Part shown: in pieces, positions 38,813 through 47,642 of the stretch
Position numbering within the stretch: position 1 is the stretch's first letter
Layout of the letters: each line of letters starts with the position of its first letter
Origin: Pandoraea pneumonica
GTDB taxonomy: Bacteria > Pseudomonadota > Gammaproteobacteria > Burkholderiales > Burkholderiaceae
Length of the DNA: 64,000 bases
Direction: 5' to 3'
NCBI RefSeq assembly: GCF_902459645.1
Contig: NZ_CABPSK010000001.1
Coordinates: 1,178,001-1,242,000, forward strand
Translations under genes and position numbers: made by a program
Notes under the pieces: generated by a model
What the model saw: only the letters and a program-made list of their open reading frames with translations
What the model was told of the DNA's origin: nothing
Databases searched by the model: none

Positions 38813-40120
38813 TCACGCCATTGCCGCGTTGGTCGCCCCGCGTTTGCGATACAGCACGAGCGTGGCGATCAGACCGCACACGGCCGCGAAGGTCATCCAC
38901 CAGCCGGGCGCGGCCTTGTTGCCGGTCAGGCCGATCAACCCCGTCGCGACAGCAGGCGTGAAGCCGCCGAACAACGCCGTCGCCAGACTGTAGGCCAGCG
39001 AGAAGCCCGCCGTGCGCACATCCACCGGCATGATCTCGGTCAGCGCCACCACCATCGCCCCGTTGTAGCTCGCGTAAAGGAACGACAGCCACAACTCGAC
39101 GATCAGCATCTTGCTGAACGTGGGCTGCACCACCAGCCATGCCATTGCGGGGTACGCCGTCAGAATGGTCAGCACGGTAAACACGATCAACAGCGGCCGC
39201 CGCCCGATACGGTCGGACAGCGCACCCATGATCGGCAGCCAGATGAAGTTCGAGACACCGACACAGAACGTGACGACCAACGCGTCGGTCGTCGAGAGTT
39301 TGAGGACGGATTTGCCGAACGTCGGCGTGTAGACGGTGATGAGGTAGAACGAGACGGTGGTCATGGCCACGAGCATCGTGCCCGCGACGACCAGCCCCCA
39401 GTTCTCCAGCATGGAGCGGAAGATTTCGCGCGTGCTCGGGCGATGCTTACGCGCGAGAAACGCTTCGGTTTCCTGCAACGAACGACGAATGTAGAAGAGC
39501 ACCGGCACGATCATGCAGCCGATGAAGAACGGAATGCGCCAGCCCCAATCGGCCACCTGCCCCGGCGTGAGCCATTTGTTGAGCAAGTACCCGAGCAGCG
39601 CCGCCACGATAATCGCGACCTGCTGACTCGCCGATTGCCAACTGACGTAGAAGCCCTTGTGCCCCGGCGTCGCCATCTCGGACAGATAAACCGACACGCC
39701 GCCCAACTCCACGCCTGCCGAGAAACCCTGCAACAAGCGACCAATGAGCACGAGCAACGGCGCGGCATAGCCGATGGTCGCAAAGCCGGGCACGAACGCG
39801 ATCAGGATGGTCCCCATCGCCATCACCGACAAGGTGACGATCAGCCCGCGCCGCCGCCCGATCCGGTCGACATACGCCCCGAGAATGATGGCGCCCAAGG
39901 GCCGCATCAGGAACCCGGCGCCGAACGTCATGAACGTCAGCATCAACGAGGCAAACTCGTCGCCCGACGGGAAGAACGTGGCGGAGATGTAGGTGGCGTA
40001 GAAGCCGAACAGGAAGAAGTCGAACATCTCCATGAAATTGCCACTCGTGACGCGAATCACAGTGGCAAATTTCGACGGAGGCGGTTGGGACACAGCAGAC
40101 TTTGCGGGTTGGGCAGCCAT
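38813..40120 (-). CDS. MFS transporter, citrate/tricarballylate type
   Basis: A 435-residue 12-helix transporter of the metabolite:H+ symporter branch. It starts [20 protein letters not shown] and contains [20 protein letters not shown] near residue 115, [11 protein letters not shown], and [17 protein letters not shown] near 208. These stretches closely follow the CitA/TcuC citrate and tricarballylate carriers as I remember them. AGAGGTG precedes ATG 40120. No citrate-use enzymes adjoin it, so the substrate call rests on sequence only. Confidence 0.85.
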   Translation of the reverse strand: MAAQPAKSAVSQPPPSKFATVIRVTSGNFMEMFDFFLFGFYATYISATFFPSGDEFASLMLTFMTFGAGFLMRPLGAIILGAYVDRIGRRRGLIVTLSVMAMGTILIAFVPGFATIGYAAPLLVLIGRLLQGFSAGVELGGVSVYLSEMATPGHKGFYVSWQSASQQVAIIVAALLGYLLNKWLTPGQVADWGWRIPFFIGCMIVPVLFYIRRSLQETEAFLARKHRPSTREIFRSMLENWGLVVAGTMLVAMTTVSFYLITVYTPTFGKSVLKLSTTDALVVTFCVGVSNFIWLPIMGALSDRIGRRPLLIVFTVLTILTAYPAMAWLVVQPTFSKMLIVELWLSFLYASYNGAMVVALTEIMPVDVRTAGFSLAYSLATALFGGFTPAVATGLIGLTGNKAAPGWWMTFAAVCGLIATLVLYRKRGATNAAMA

Positions 40121-40229
40121 GATGCGTACACCTCTGTCGGGGGACGATGTCACTCAAGATAGCACTTGGCGCGACACTTGACATCATGGCTTTCACTTCG
40201 CCCTACACGCGCTTGTTACACGGTATTGC

Positions 40230-41033
40230 TTAGTCCCACGCCGGGGCCAGCGAGGCCGGGTTGGCCTGACGGTCGTTGCGGTCGAGCGTGGCGATTTGCT
40301 GCATGTCGTCGTCGCTCAGGCGCAGTTCGCGAGCCTTCATATTGCTCGCCAGATTCTCGCGCTTCGTCGACGACGGAATGACCGCGTAGCCCTGCTGCAT
40401 CGCCCACGCCAGGGCGACTTGCGCCGTCGTTGCGCCATGCGCTGCGGCAATCTTCACCAGCACCGGGTCGGTGAGCACCTTGCCGTAAGCCAGCGTCATG
40501 TACGACGTCACCGGCACCCCTTGCGAGCGGGCGAATTCAGCCAGTTTGCGGTTTTGCAGATACGGGCTCAGTTCGATCTGGTTGGTCGCCAATTGGCCCG
40601 GACCGGCAATCGCGATCGCCTGTTGCAACAGCGCAATGGTGAAGTTGGACACGCCGATGGCCTTGGTCAGCCCTTGCTTGCGGGCTTCGAGCAAGGCACC
40701 GAGATACTCGTCCATCGGCACGGCATTGGCCGGCGACGGCCAGTGGATCAACGTCAGGTCGACGCTGTCGGTGCCAAGTTTCGACAGGCTGTCTTTGAGG
40801 CTCGGAATCAGCTTGTCTTGAGCAAAGTTGTCGACCCAGATTTTGGTCGTGAGGTAGAGATCGTCGCGCTTGACGTTCGATGCCGCCAACGCACGGCCGA
40901 TATCGGCCTCGTTCTCGTAGATCTGCGCGGTATCGATCGCGCGATAGCCCAGATCCAGTGCGTTAGTGACGGTATCGACAACGGTTTGGCCCTTGAGACG
41001 GAAAGTCCCGAGACCGAAAGCGGGCAGCGTCAT
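40230..41033 (-). CDS. dkgB: Aldo/keto reductase, 2,5-diketo-D-gluconate reductase B type
   Basis: A 267-residue NADPH-dependent aldo/keto reductase. The catalytic Asp and Tyr are in [18 protein letters not shown] near residue 30, the Lys in LYLTTKIW near 60 and the His in LTLIHWPSP near 94. Cofactor binding is marked by [14 protein letters not shown] near 220. The short length and motif order match DkgB, which reduces methylglyoxal and other aldehydes as well as diketogluconate. It appears monocistronic. Confidence 0.88.
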   Translation of the reverse strand: MTLPAFGLGTFRLKGQTVVDTVTNALDLGYRAIDTAQIYENEADIGRALAASNVKRDDLYLTTKIWVDNFAQDKLIPSLKDSLSKLGTDSVDLTLIHWPSPANAVPMDEYLGALLEARKQGLTKAIGVSNFTIALLQQAIAIAGPGQLATNQIELSPYLQNRKLAEFARSQGVPVTSYMTLAYGKVLTDPVLVKIAAAHGATTAQVALAWAMQQGYAVIPSSTKRENLASNMKARELRLSDDDMQQIATLDRNDRQANPASLAPAWD

Positions 41034-41235
41034 GAGTGGTAGCTCCTGTCAGAACGTTGCGCCGGAAAAATCAACGACGGTTGAATGGCGCAACGCGAAA
41101 ACGACAGTGTGGCCCAATCGGCCAGCCGCCAAAAGCCCAAGCTGCCGCACAAGATTCGTGACGCTGATTCACAAATCTGCGCGACTTAGGTGCTTGTGTT
41201 CGAAAATGAGGGTGGCGACCGGTGACGACCGGTGG

Positions 41236-41895
41236 CTAAGCGAGGAAACTCACGTCCTCGCGCGCCATCGCTTTGATTTCATTGCGGGTGGCGAGAATGT
41301 GCGCTTCGAGCAAGGCCACGACACCGTTCACGTCGCGACGTCGGCACGCGGCGAGAATTTCGTAGTGATCTTGCTGGGGCTTCTCTTTACCGGTGGCTTG
41401 CGACATCGCCAGATGCGAGTGGCGCTCGGTATTGAGGCAGTACTCTTCGATGAGCATGCGCAGGCGGCGATTGTTGGCCGGTGCGCACAACGCCAAGTGG
41501 AAGCGCCGGTTGTACTCAGCCCATTCCGAGACGACTTCGGACGCGGCGTAGTCGGTGAGGATCTGCTCCATCACCTGAAAATCGCGCTCGGCCATATTCG
41601 GTACGGCAAGCTTCGCGGCATGGCATTCAAGCGCCACACGGATGTCGAGCAATTCGCACAACTGCTCGAGATTCATGCTCGCGACTGTCGCGCCACGGTT
41701 GAGATGGTGCGTGACCAACCCTTCCGCCTCTAACTGGCGCAACGCTTCGCGCACAGGTACCCGGCTCGCGTGGAATCGTTCGGCTAACGCTTCTTGCCGC
41801 AGTTGGTAGCCACCCGGGAGCACGCCGCTCAAGATCTCGTCTCGGAGCGTGTCGCGGATTGCCTGATGAAGTGCTTGGGGACCGGGGGTTCGCAT
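41236..41895 (-). CDS. GntR-family (FadR/FCD subfamily) regulator
   Basis: A 219-residue GntR regulator. The winged helix (residues 10-72) has LRDEILSGVLPGGYQLRQEALAERF split around 18-42 and SRVPVREALRQLEAEGL near 45. An all-helical FCD effector domain follows, with metal-site residues such as EYNRRFHLAL near 129. ATG 41895 is preferred over 41943, which lies inside the likely operator. Two near-identical palindromes lie 36-72 bp upstream and are probable autoregulatory sites. Its target is unknown; the flanking genes point in the same direction and give no clear partner. Confidence 0.87.
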   Translation of the reverse strand: MRTPGPQALHQAIRDTLRDEILSGVLPGGYQLRQEALAERFHASRVPVREALRQLEAEGLVTHHLNRGATVASMNLEQLCELLDIRVALECHAAKLAVPNMAERDFQVMEQILTDYAASEVVSEWAEYNRRFHLALCAPANNRRLRMLIEEYCLNTERHSHLAMSQATGKEKPQQDHYEILAACRRRDVNGVVALLEAHILATRNEIKAMAREDVSFLA

Positions 41896-41930
41896 GGCGC
41901 GATTAAAGCATATTTCGGGGGGAGATTGCG

Positions 41931-41967
41931 ATTCTGGATCCAATCACGTTTTATTGGATCCAATATA
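41931..41967. promoter_or_regulatory. Paired palindromes, likely GntR operators
   Basis: TGGATCCAAT occurs at 41935-41944 and again at 41955-41964, the second within the perfect palindrome ATTGGATCCAAT. Centres are 20 bp apart, about two helical turns, upstream of the GntR start. Confidence 0.65.
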
Positions 41968-42037
41968 CGAAACTATATTTTTTCGATATATATCGCATGC
42001 CCTAGCACTCGAATGCGCCGGGGCATGCGGGTGAGGC

Positions 42038-42922
42038 TCACTTCCCGGCGCGGGCTTCGGCAAGCGCGATGGTCAGATGCGCCACCTTCTTTTTCAGCGC
42101 ATCGCGCTCGGCGGTCATCGCCTTGAGCTCTTTCGCCAGACGCGTCATTTCGTCTGGATACTGCGACGGGTCGAGGCTGGTGTCCCATGGCGGCGTGCCG
42201 TCGTCTTCCATTTCGCTCTCGTCTTCATCCTTCTTCTTGCGCGGCTTGACCGGGCGCGCCTCGCGCACCTGACGCGCCAACTCGCGCAGCTCCTGCTTGC
42301 CTGCGACGACAGCGGCAACCTGTGCGGCCTGCGGCAACGTGGAAACCGCCGCGGCGGCGTTGATCGACACTTCGCCGCGCTTGACCGCGTCGACCAGCTC
42401 CGGCGCGGCTGCGTTGTGAATCTGTTCGATCTGGCCCAGCGTATTGCTCGACAGCTTTGCCGCACGCGCGAGCGCCGCGCGCGTCAGCGCCAGCGTGTGA
42501 GCGGGAATCAGCGGGTTCGACGCCGCAGCCGCGTCTTGATCGCTGCCAGCGGTCGGTGCGCTCGCCGGGGCTTCATCGGCCGTGGCAATAGCGGCGGTAC
42601 GGGCTTCGAGAATCGTCTTTTTGCGCAGCGCCAGCACGCCGCGCTGGTAGTCCGACACGCTGCGGCGGCCCAGGTGGTTATCGATCATCCAGAGGCGCAC
42701 ATCGTCCATCGACTTGAACGACGGGTTTTGTGTCGTGCGGAATTCGATGTTGTGCTTGCTGCAAATTTCGTAGCGGTTGTGGCCGTCGACGAGCACGTCG
42801 CCCCACAGGACGAGCGCGTCGCGGCACCCTTCGGCCAGCAGGCTCTGTTCGAGCGCGGCGTATTCGTCCACGGTTAGCGGATCGATGTACGCCTTGAGTT
42901 CTTGGTTGATCTGGACTGTCAT
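42038..42922 (-). CDS. Orphan ParB-like N-terminal-domain protein
   Basis: A 294-residue protein with a ParB/Srx-like domain near the N-terminus. VDGHNRYEICSKHN at about residue 47 corresponds to the ParB box but lacks the canonical GxxR form. A helical region with ARAAKLSSNTLGQIEQIHNA near 170 could be the helix-turn-helix. A highly charged Lys/Asp/Glu linker lies near 226-245, and the C-terminal 40 residues form a probable coiled coil. No parA is nearby and the flanking genes are unrelated, so chromosome partition is unlikely. A nucleoid or regulatory role is possible; no function is claimed. Confidence 0.75.
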   Translation of the reverse strand: MTVQINQELKAYIDPLTVDEYAALEQSLLAEGCRDALVLWGDVLVDGHNRYEICSKHNIEFRTTQNPSFKSMDDVRLWMIDNHLGRRSVSDYQRGVLALRKKTILEARTAAIATADEAPASAPTAGSDQDAAAASNPLIPAHTLALTRAALARAAKLSSNTLGQIEQIHNAAAPELVDAVKRGEVSINAAAAVSTLPQAAQVAAVVAGKQELRELARQVREARPVKPRKKKDEDESEMEDDGTPPWDTSLDPSQYPDEMTRLAKELKAMTAERDALKKKVAHLTIALAEARAGK

Positions 42923-43061
42923 GGATTGTCGTTACGGTCGCGCCGCACAGAGGGTCGTCCCGGGGTCATCACAGGACGAAGCGGCGCGTGAGAAGAAACT
43001 TGGCAGGCGGCATTATCGCCGATCTGCTGGCGAGCCGACCCAAGAGAATGCCGTGAGCGTG

Positions 43062-43676
43062 TTAAGACAACACGCCGTGATCGGTCAGAAACGCCTGAAT
43101 ACGGGCCAGACGAGCAATCGGATCGTCGATGCCGAGCAACGTCTCTTTTTCGTGCGCGGGCAACGGCAGCAGTTCTGCCCAGCGGTCCGCCACCCAGCCG
43201 CATTCATCCAGCCGGTAAGGCGGCGCGAGCGGCAGTTTGGCCGCGCGGGCCGGGTCGCGTTGCAGCCCGGAGATCAGCTTACCGAGCGTATCGGCACTGA
43301 TTTGCAGGGTATCGGGAATGGCGACGGCGGCATCGTCGGGGAGCATCTCGGCTTCGCCCATCCACAAGCCATATTTAGCCAGTTCGACGGATGACAGCCG
43401 GAACTTCGTGGTCCCCCGGCAGACCAGTTCGAGCAGCGCCGGCATGGGCGCGCGCCAGTCGTCGATGCGCGCCATGGTGCCGATCATCGCCGGTTCCTCC
43501 TCCGCGTCCGGCAGGCGGACTTCGCTGCCCTGACGCAACACGACCACCCCGAACTCGGTGCCATCCGCGAGACACCGTTTGATCATGTCGAGATAGCGCA
43601 CCTCGAAGATGCGCAAATGCAGCACCCCAGCGGGAAACAGGGCGTTGCCGAGCGGGAAAAGGGGGATTTTTGCCAT
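43062..43676 (-). CDS. LON peptidase substrate-binding (N-terminal) domain protein
   Basis: A 204-residue stand-alone Lon N-terminal domain. It begins MAKIPLFPLGNALFPAGVLHLRIFE split across 1-25, followed by RYLDMIKRC and FGVVVLRQGSEV, which define the domain. The ATPase and protease parts of Lon are absent, as is normal for this family. It lies 19 bp after a LysR gene on the same strand. ATG 43676 starts at the homology; an upstream ATG at 43718 would overlap that gene. Role unknown. Confidence 0.88.
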   Translation of the reverse strand: MAKIPLFPLGNALFPAGVLHLRIFEVRYLDMIKRCLADGTEFGVVVLRQGSEVRLPDAEEEPAMIGTMARIDDWRAPMPALLELVCRGTTKFRLSSVELAKYGLWMGEAEMLPDDAAVAIPDTLQISADTLGKLISGLQRDPARAAKLPLAPPYRLDECGWVADRWAELLPLPAHEKETLLGIDDPIARLARIQAFLTDHGVLS

Positions 43677-43695
43677 GGCATATGATGACATGAAG

Positions 43696-44634
43696 TCACA
43701 CTTGGCAGCGGTCGACATTCGGCCAGCGTGCGGTCTCTTGTGCGAATCGTTCGATCAGAAAATCGAGCAACGCGCGCACTCGCGGCACCATGTAGCGCGT
43801 GCGATGGCGCACGGCATACACGCCCGGCTCCTTCGCAATGTAATCGGTCAGCAGAATCTTCAACCGCCCCGCGCGCACGTCGTCGGCCGCATCCCATAAC
43901 GTCTTGCGCACGATGCCTCGCCCGTCCAAGGCCCAGCGTCTGGCCAGCGTGCCGTCGTTCGTCTCCCATGCCTGCGCCATCGGCACCGTGAACTGCCACG
44001 TCGCTTCGTGCTTGCGAAAGTGGAATTCATTGAGCGGGCCGGACGACGTCACCAACACGATGAATTGATGCTCGGCCAACGCTTCGGGCGTGTGCGGCTC
44101 GCCATGCCGCGCCAGATATTCCGGCGACGCGCAGAGCACCCGGCACATCGGCGCGAGACGCCGCGCCACCAGCGCGCCATCGTCAGGCTCGCTAAAGCGG
44201 ATGGCGAGATCGACGTCGTCCTGCACGAGATGCGATATCGAGTCGGTCAGCGTCATCGACAAGCGCACCTCAGGATGCCGCGCCGTAAATTCGTCGAGCC
44301 ATGGCGTGAGCGTGTGCAGCCCAAAGTCCGTCGACGCCGACAACCGAATCTTGCCGCGAATGGCCGCACACCCGGCTTGCAGCGCCGCCTCGCCATCGTC
44401 GATGGCCTGCAATGCCACGAGGCAATGCGCGAGATAGACACGCCCCTCATCCGTGAGACGCAACTGCCGCGTGGTGCGCACAAAGAGCCGCGTCTGCAAC
44501 GACGCTTCTAGCTTCATCAGCCGCGCGCTCGCCGCCGCAGGCGAGAGCCCCAGCTTGCGCCCCGCCGCCGACAAACTCCCCAGCGTGGCGGCTGTCGTGA
44601 ATAGGCGCATATCGCCCAGCTTATCCGTGGCCAT
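43696..44634 (-). CDS. LysR-family regulator, divergent from an MFS transporter
   Basis: A 312-residue LysR regulator with its winged helix at residues 5-65 (MRLFTTAATLGSLSAAGRKL, then ARLMKLEASLQTRLFVRTTR). The effector domain spans about 92-300. It is transcribed away from an MFS exporter gene, the usual arrangement for a regulator controlling its neighbour. A TTGA-N7-TCAA repeat lies between them. Confidence 0.88.
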   Translation of the reverse strand: MATDKLGDMRLFTTAATLGSLSAAGRKLGLSPAAASARLMKLEASLQTRLFVRTTRQLRLTDEGRVYLAHCLVALQAIDDGEAALQAGCAAIRGKIRLSASTDFGLHTLTPWLDEFTARHPEVRLSMTLTDSISHLVQDDVDLAIRFSEPDDGALVARRLAPMCRVLCASPEYLARHGEPHTPEALAEHQFIVLVTSSGPLNEFHFRKHEATWQFTVPMAQAWETNDGTLARRWALDGRGIVRKTLWDAADDVRAGRLKILLTDYIAKEPGVYAVRHRTRYMVPRVRALLDFLIERFAQETARWPNVDRCQV

Positions 44635-44684
44635 CTGCCCTCACCGCTCCATTTGTCGACTGGATTTGAAAGTCATTCAATTTT

Positions 44685-44699
44685 TTGACGAATTATCAA
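44685..44699. promoter_or_regulatory. LysR-type operator candidate between LysR and MFS genes
   Basis: TTGA-CGAATTA-TCAA contains a T-N11-A core in an AT-rich island within the divergent gap, 50 bp from the LysR start and 64 bp from the MFS start. Confidence 0.5.
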
Positions 44700-44752
44700 A
44701 TATAGCGCGGGTTGGCAGACTTCGTCGTGTTGTCCCTTCAGGGGACGTTTCG

Positions 44753-44767
44753 ATGCTCGACGAATGA
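44753..44767 (+). CDS. Possible four-codon leader minicistron (MLDE)
   Basis: ATG 44753 is seven bases after AGGGGAC, and its TGA overlaps the MFS start as ATGA. The only good ribosome-binding site in this leader serves this tiny frame, not the MFS ATG directly. It may be chance. Confidence 0.2.
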   Translation: MLDE

Positions 44768-45981
44768 CCATGCCCTCCCTCGCCCCTCCCGCCATCCCCA
44801 CCGCAGACGCCGTCGACGCAACGCCTTGGGCCTCGATGGTGGCGCTCATGCTCGCCACTTTCATTGCCGCCGCCAACGAGACGGTGCCCGCAGGCTTGCT
44901 TCCGCAGTTGGCTGAAGGCTTCCACGTCTCTGAAGCGTGGGCCGGTCAGTGGGTGACGCTTTGCGCACTCGGGGCGGGCCTTGGTGCCGTCCCGCTCACA
45001 ATGCTGCTCCAGCGCTGGCCGCGCCGCCGCGTGCTGAATACGGCCTTGTTTGGCTTCTTCCTCTGCAATTTGGTGACGGCGCTCTCCAGCCATTTCCTGC
45101 TCACACTCGGCGCACGCTTCGTTGTCGGGCTAGCGATCGGTCTGGCGTGGAGCGAGATCGCCACCTACGCACGCCGCCTCGTGCCGCCCGCGCGTCAGGG
45201 GCGAGCGTTGGCTATTGCCATGCTCGGCGTGCCGTTGGCGCTAGCCCTGGGCGTGCCGATGGCCACGTGGCTCGGGCATTTGATCGGCTGGCGTTGGGTG
45301 TTCGGCGGGCTGTCGGCGTTCTCATTGATTTTGATGGGATGGGTGCAACTTATCGTGCCCGACGTCCGCGCCGAGGCAACTGGATCGCGTGCCCGCATCG
45401 GCCATGTGCTGCGCTTGCCGGGAGTGCGGCCGGTGCTGGCCGTGGTGATGCTGTGGGTCATCGCGCACTACACGCTCTACACGTATATCGCGCCGTTCTT
45501 GGCGTCTGTGGGCAGAGAGGATCGGCTCGCCACCATGCTCTCGACGTTCGGCATTTGCACGCTCGTCGGCCTGTGGGGCGTGGGGATGTGGGTGGATCGC
45601 TGGTTGCGCCAACTGGTGTTGGTAGCGCTGGGGACCTTTGCGCTGGTGATCGTCGCGTTCAGCGGATGGGGCGCGTCGTGGCCGGTGCTTTGTATCGGCG
45701 CGGTGTTCTGGGGCCTGAGTTTCAGCGGTGCCCCGACGCTACTGCAAACCGCGCTGGGCGACGCGGCGGGCGAGCACGAGTCTGTCGCGCAGTCGATGCT
45801 GGTGACCGTGTTCAATCTATCGTTTGCGGTGAGCGGCGTGCTCGGTGGTGCTGTGCTCGAAACGCTCGGCGCGACAGCCATGCCGTGGGTCTTGCTCGGG
45901 CTGGTCATCGCAGCTTGGCTGATTGCCTTCGCGGCCCGACGGCATGGTTTCGCGCAACGGGGGCGGCGCGTCAGTCGGTAG
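44764..45981 (+). CDS. MFS transporter
   Basis: A 405-residue, 12-helix major facilitator of the drug/arabinose-efflux type. Hydrophobic segments begin at about residue 20 (MVALMLATFIAAANETVPAG), and FVVGLAIGLAWSEIATYARR near 120 is a typical motif C-like region of exporters. ATG 44764 or 44770 can start it; no ribosome-binding site lies at the proper distance. It is divergent from its probable LysR regulator, and its 3' end overlaps the convergent VOC gene by 11 bp. Substrate unknown. Confidence 0.87.
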   Translation: MTMPSLAPPAIPTADAVDATPWASMVALMLATFIAAANETVPAGLLPQLAEGFHVSEAWAGQWVTLCALGAGLGAVPLTMLLQRWPRRRVLNTALFGFFLCNLVTALSSHFLLTLGARFVVGLAIGLAWSEIATYARRLVPPARQGRALAIAMLGVPLALALGVPMATWLGHLIGWRWVFGGLSAFSLILMGWVQLIVPDVRAEATGSRARIGHVLRLPGVRPVLAVVMLWVIAHYTLYTYIAPFLASVGREDRLATMLSTFGICTLVGLWGVGMWVDRWLRQLVLVALGTFALVIVAFSGWGASWPVLCIGAVFWGLSFSGAPTLLQTALGDAAGEHESVAQSMLVTVFNLSFAVSGVLGGAVLETLGATAMPWVLLGLVIAAWLIAFAARRHGFAQRGRRVSR

Positions 45982-46450
45982 CGGCGACGGCACGCTCGAG
46001 CGCGGCGATATCGATCTTCTGCATTTGCATCATGGCTTCCATAGCCCGGCGTCCTGCAACGGGATCGCTGCCGCCGATGAGATCGAGCAAGCGCTTGGGC
46101 GTGATTTGCCAAGAAAAGCCCCAACGGTCTTTACACCAGCCGCAGTCCATCGCTGCCCCGCCATTGCCGATGATGGCGTTCCAGTAGCGATCGGTTTCCG
46201 CCTGATCGCCGGTCTCCACCATGAAGCTCACGGCCTCGTTCGGCTTAAAATTCGGCCCGCCGTTCAGGCCGATGAAGCGGCGGCCCAGAACAGTAAAGTC
46301 GACGGTCAACTCGGGCCCGACGCCCACGCCCGGAATAGGCGAAACGTGACGGGCATCGACACGGCTATCGGGAAACGTTGCGGCATAGAATTCTGCGGCC
46401 TCACGGGCCTGACCCTGATCGAACCAAAGCATTGTGACGAGCTGTGTCAT
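45971..46450 (-). CDS. VOC family protein (PhnB-like)
   Basis: A 159-residue vicinal-oxygen-chelate fold protein of the PhnB/3-demethylubiquinone-methyltransferase-like group. Supporting pieces are MLWFDQGQAREAAEFYAATF near residue 7, RRFIGLNGGPNFKPNEAVSF near 56, and WCKDRWGFSWQITPKRL near 100. AGGAG precedes ATG 46450. Such proteins are uncharacterised; PhnB itself is not a proven enzyme. Confidence 0.88.
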   Translation of the reverse strand: MTQLVTMLWFDQGQAREAAEFYAATFPDSRVDARHVSPIPGVGVGPELTVDFTVLGRRFIGLNGGPNFKPNEAVSFMVETGDQAETDRYWNAIIGNGGAAMDCGWCKDRWGFSWQITPKRLLDLIGGSDPVAGRRAMEAMMQMQKIDIAALERAVAATD

Positions 46451-46559
46451 GCCTATCTCCTATTCGAGTGATACTGCTCGCTGATGATAGTCCCGTCGTT
46501 ATCGGCGGTCTTTGGCAATCCCAAATTTGCAACGCATATCCGCTGCCGAACCGCCAACG

Positions 46560-47210
46560 ATGGAAAAATTTGACATCAAGAAAGCGTTGAAAACGCTCTA
46601 CACCGGCCCGGTCGGCGACTTCGCCGTCGTGGAGGTGCCGCCGCTCGCCTATTTCATGGTCGATGGACAGGGCGATCCCAATACCGCACCGGCCTACCGC
46701 GAGGCGGTCGAGGCACTTTACGCGGCGTCTTACACGCTGAAGTTCATGAGCAAGGCCCTTGGCAAGGACTACGTCGTTCCTCCGGTTGAAGGGCTTTGGT
46801 GGTCTGACGACATGGACGATTTCGCGGCACGCAGAAAAGACCGCTGGTCGTGGACGCTGATGATCCTGCTGCCCGCCTTCGTTGCCCCAGCGCTCGCCGA
46901 GCGCGCAATTGCCGCGGCACGACAGAAGAAAAGTCTCCCGGCACTTGCCCGCCTGCGGCGCGAAGTCCTGAGCGAAGGCCGGTGTGTGCAGACGCTCCAC
47001 ATCGGCCCCTACGACGCCGAAGGGCCGATTCTCGCGCGCCTGCACAACGAATTTCTCCCAGACAACGGGCTGATCGAAACGGGCAAGCATCACGAGATCT
47101 ATCTCAGCGATCCGCGCAAAGTCGCACCGGAGAAGTGGAAAACGATTCTGCGTCAGCCCGTCGTCGTCGCCGCCGACGCCGACGTCGGTCGCATGCCGCC
47201 GAGAGGATAA
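46560..47210 (+). CDS. GyrI-like small-molecule-binding domain protein
   Basis: A 216-residue stand-alone GyrI-like (SOUL/AraC effector-type) domain. It begins MEKFDIKKALKTLYTGPVGD. The central GLWWSDD near residue 79, LHIGPYDAEGPILARLHNEF near 143 and HHEIYLSDPRKVAPEKWKT near 175 are typical of this family. There is no DNA-binding domain. Family members bind or hydrolyse small hydrophobic compounds. ATG 46560 has no clear ribosome-binding site. It ends six bases before the convergent hypothetical gene. Confidence 0.85.
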   Translation: MEKFDIKKALKTLYTGPVGDFAVVEVPPLAYFMVDGQGDPNTAPAYREAVEALYAASYTLKFMSKALGKDYVVPPVEGLWWSDDMDDFAARRKDRWSWTLMILLPAFVAPALAERAIAAARQKKSLPALARLRREVLSEGRCVQTLHIGPYDAEGPILARLHNEFLPDNGLIETGKHHEIYLSDPRKVAPEKWKTILRQPVVVAADADVGRMPPRG

Positions 47211-47216
47211 GCGGCA

Positions 47217-47609
47217 TCACGTCAGCCTGCGCACCACCGCGATGGCCTCCTCACGCGTCGCCACGGCCTCATGCGGGATGCCGAACGCTTTCACGGCGGT
47301 TTCCCCCATGGCCTTGACCATTGCGCGCTGCGCGGCGTCCGGCTCGATGCTCACGAGCGCCTTGCACACTTCGGCCAACGCTGCCTTGTTGTGCTTGAGC
47401 CAAACCGCGCGCTGCTTGCGGTCTTCGTGCGATTCGTCCGACGTCAGTTGGTCATAGACCACCACGAATGGCTCGCCGTTGTTGACCAACGCCACCATTT
47501 CCGCCTCCCACTGGCGCGCATAACCCGGTTGCGCGGCCAGTTGATTGAAGACGACATATGGCAACTCACGAATGTCGTGCACCGAAAACATCTTGGGATC
47601 GAGCGTCAT
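47217..47609 (-). CDS. Conserved hypothetical protein
   Basis: A 130-residue soluble, helical protein that I do not recognise. Features are an aromatic N-terminal part (HDIRELPYVVFNQLAAQPG), a charged middle (SDESHEDRKQRAVWLKHNK) and a C-terminal region with EAVATREEAIAVVRRL. AGGAGA precedes ATG 47609. Codon usage is like its neighbours, so it is probably a real gene. No membrane segment or signal peptide is present. Confidence 0.6.
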   Translation of the reverse strand: MTLDPKMFSVHDIRELPYVVFNQLAAQPGYARQWEAEMVALVNNGEPFVVVYDQLTSDESHEDRKQRAVWLKHNKAALAEVCKALVSIEPDAAQRAMVKAMGETAVKAFGIPHEAVATREEAIAVVRRLT

Positions 47610-47642
47610 CAAAAACTTCTCCTGTTTAACTTACGAACCGAC

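Noticed and set aside
41217-41237. GACCGGTG short tandem repeat
   Set aside because: Only two copies of eight bases at the end of the GntR gene; expected by chance in GC-rich DNA.
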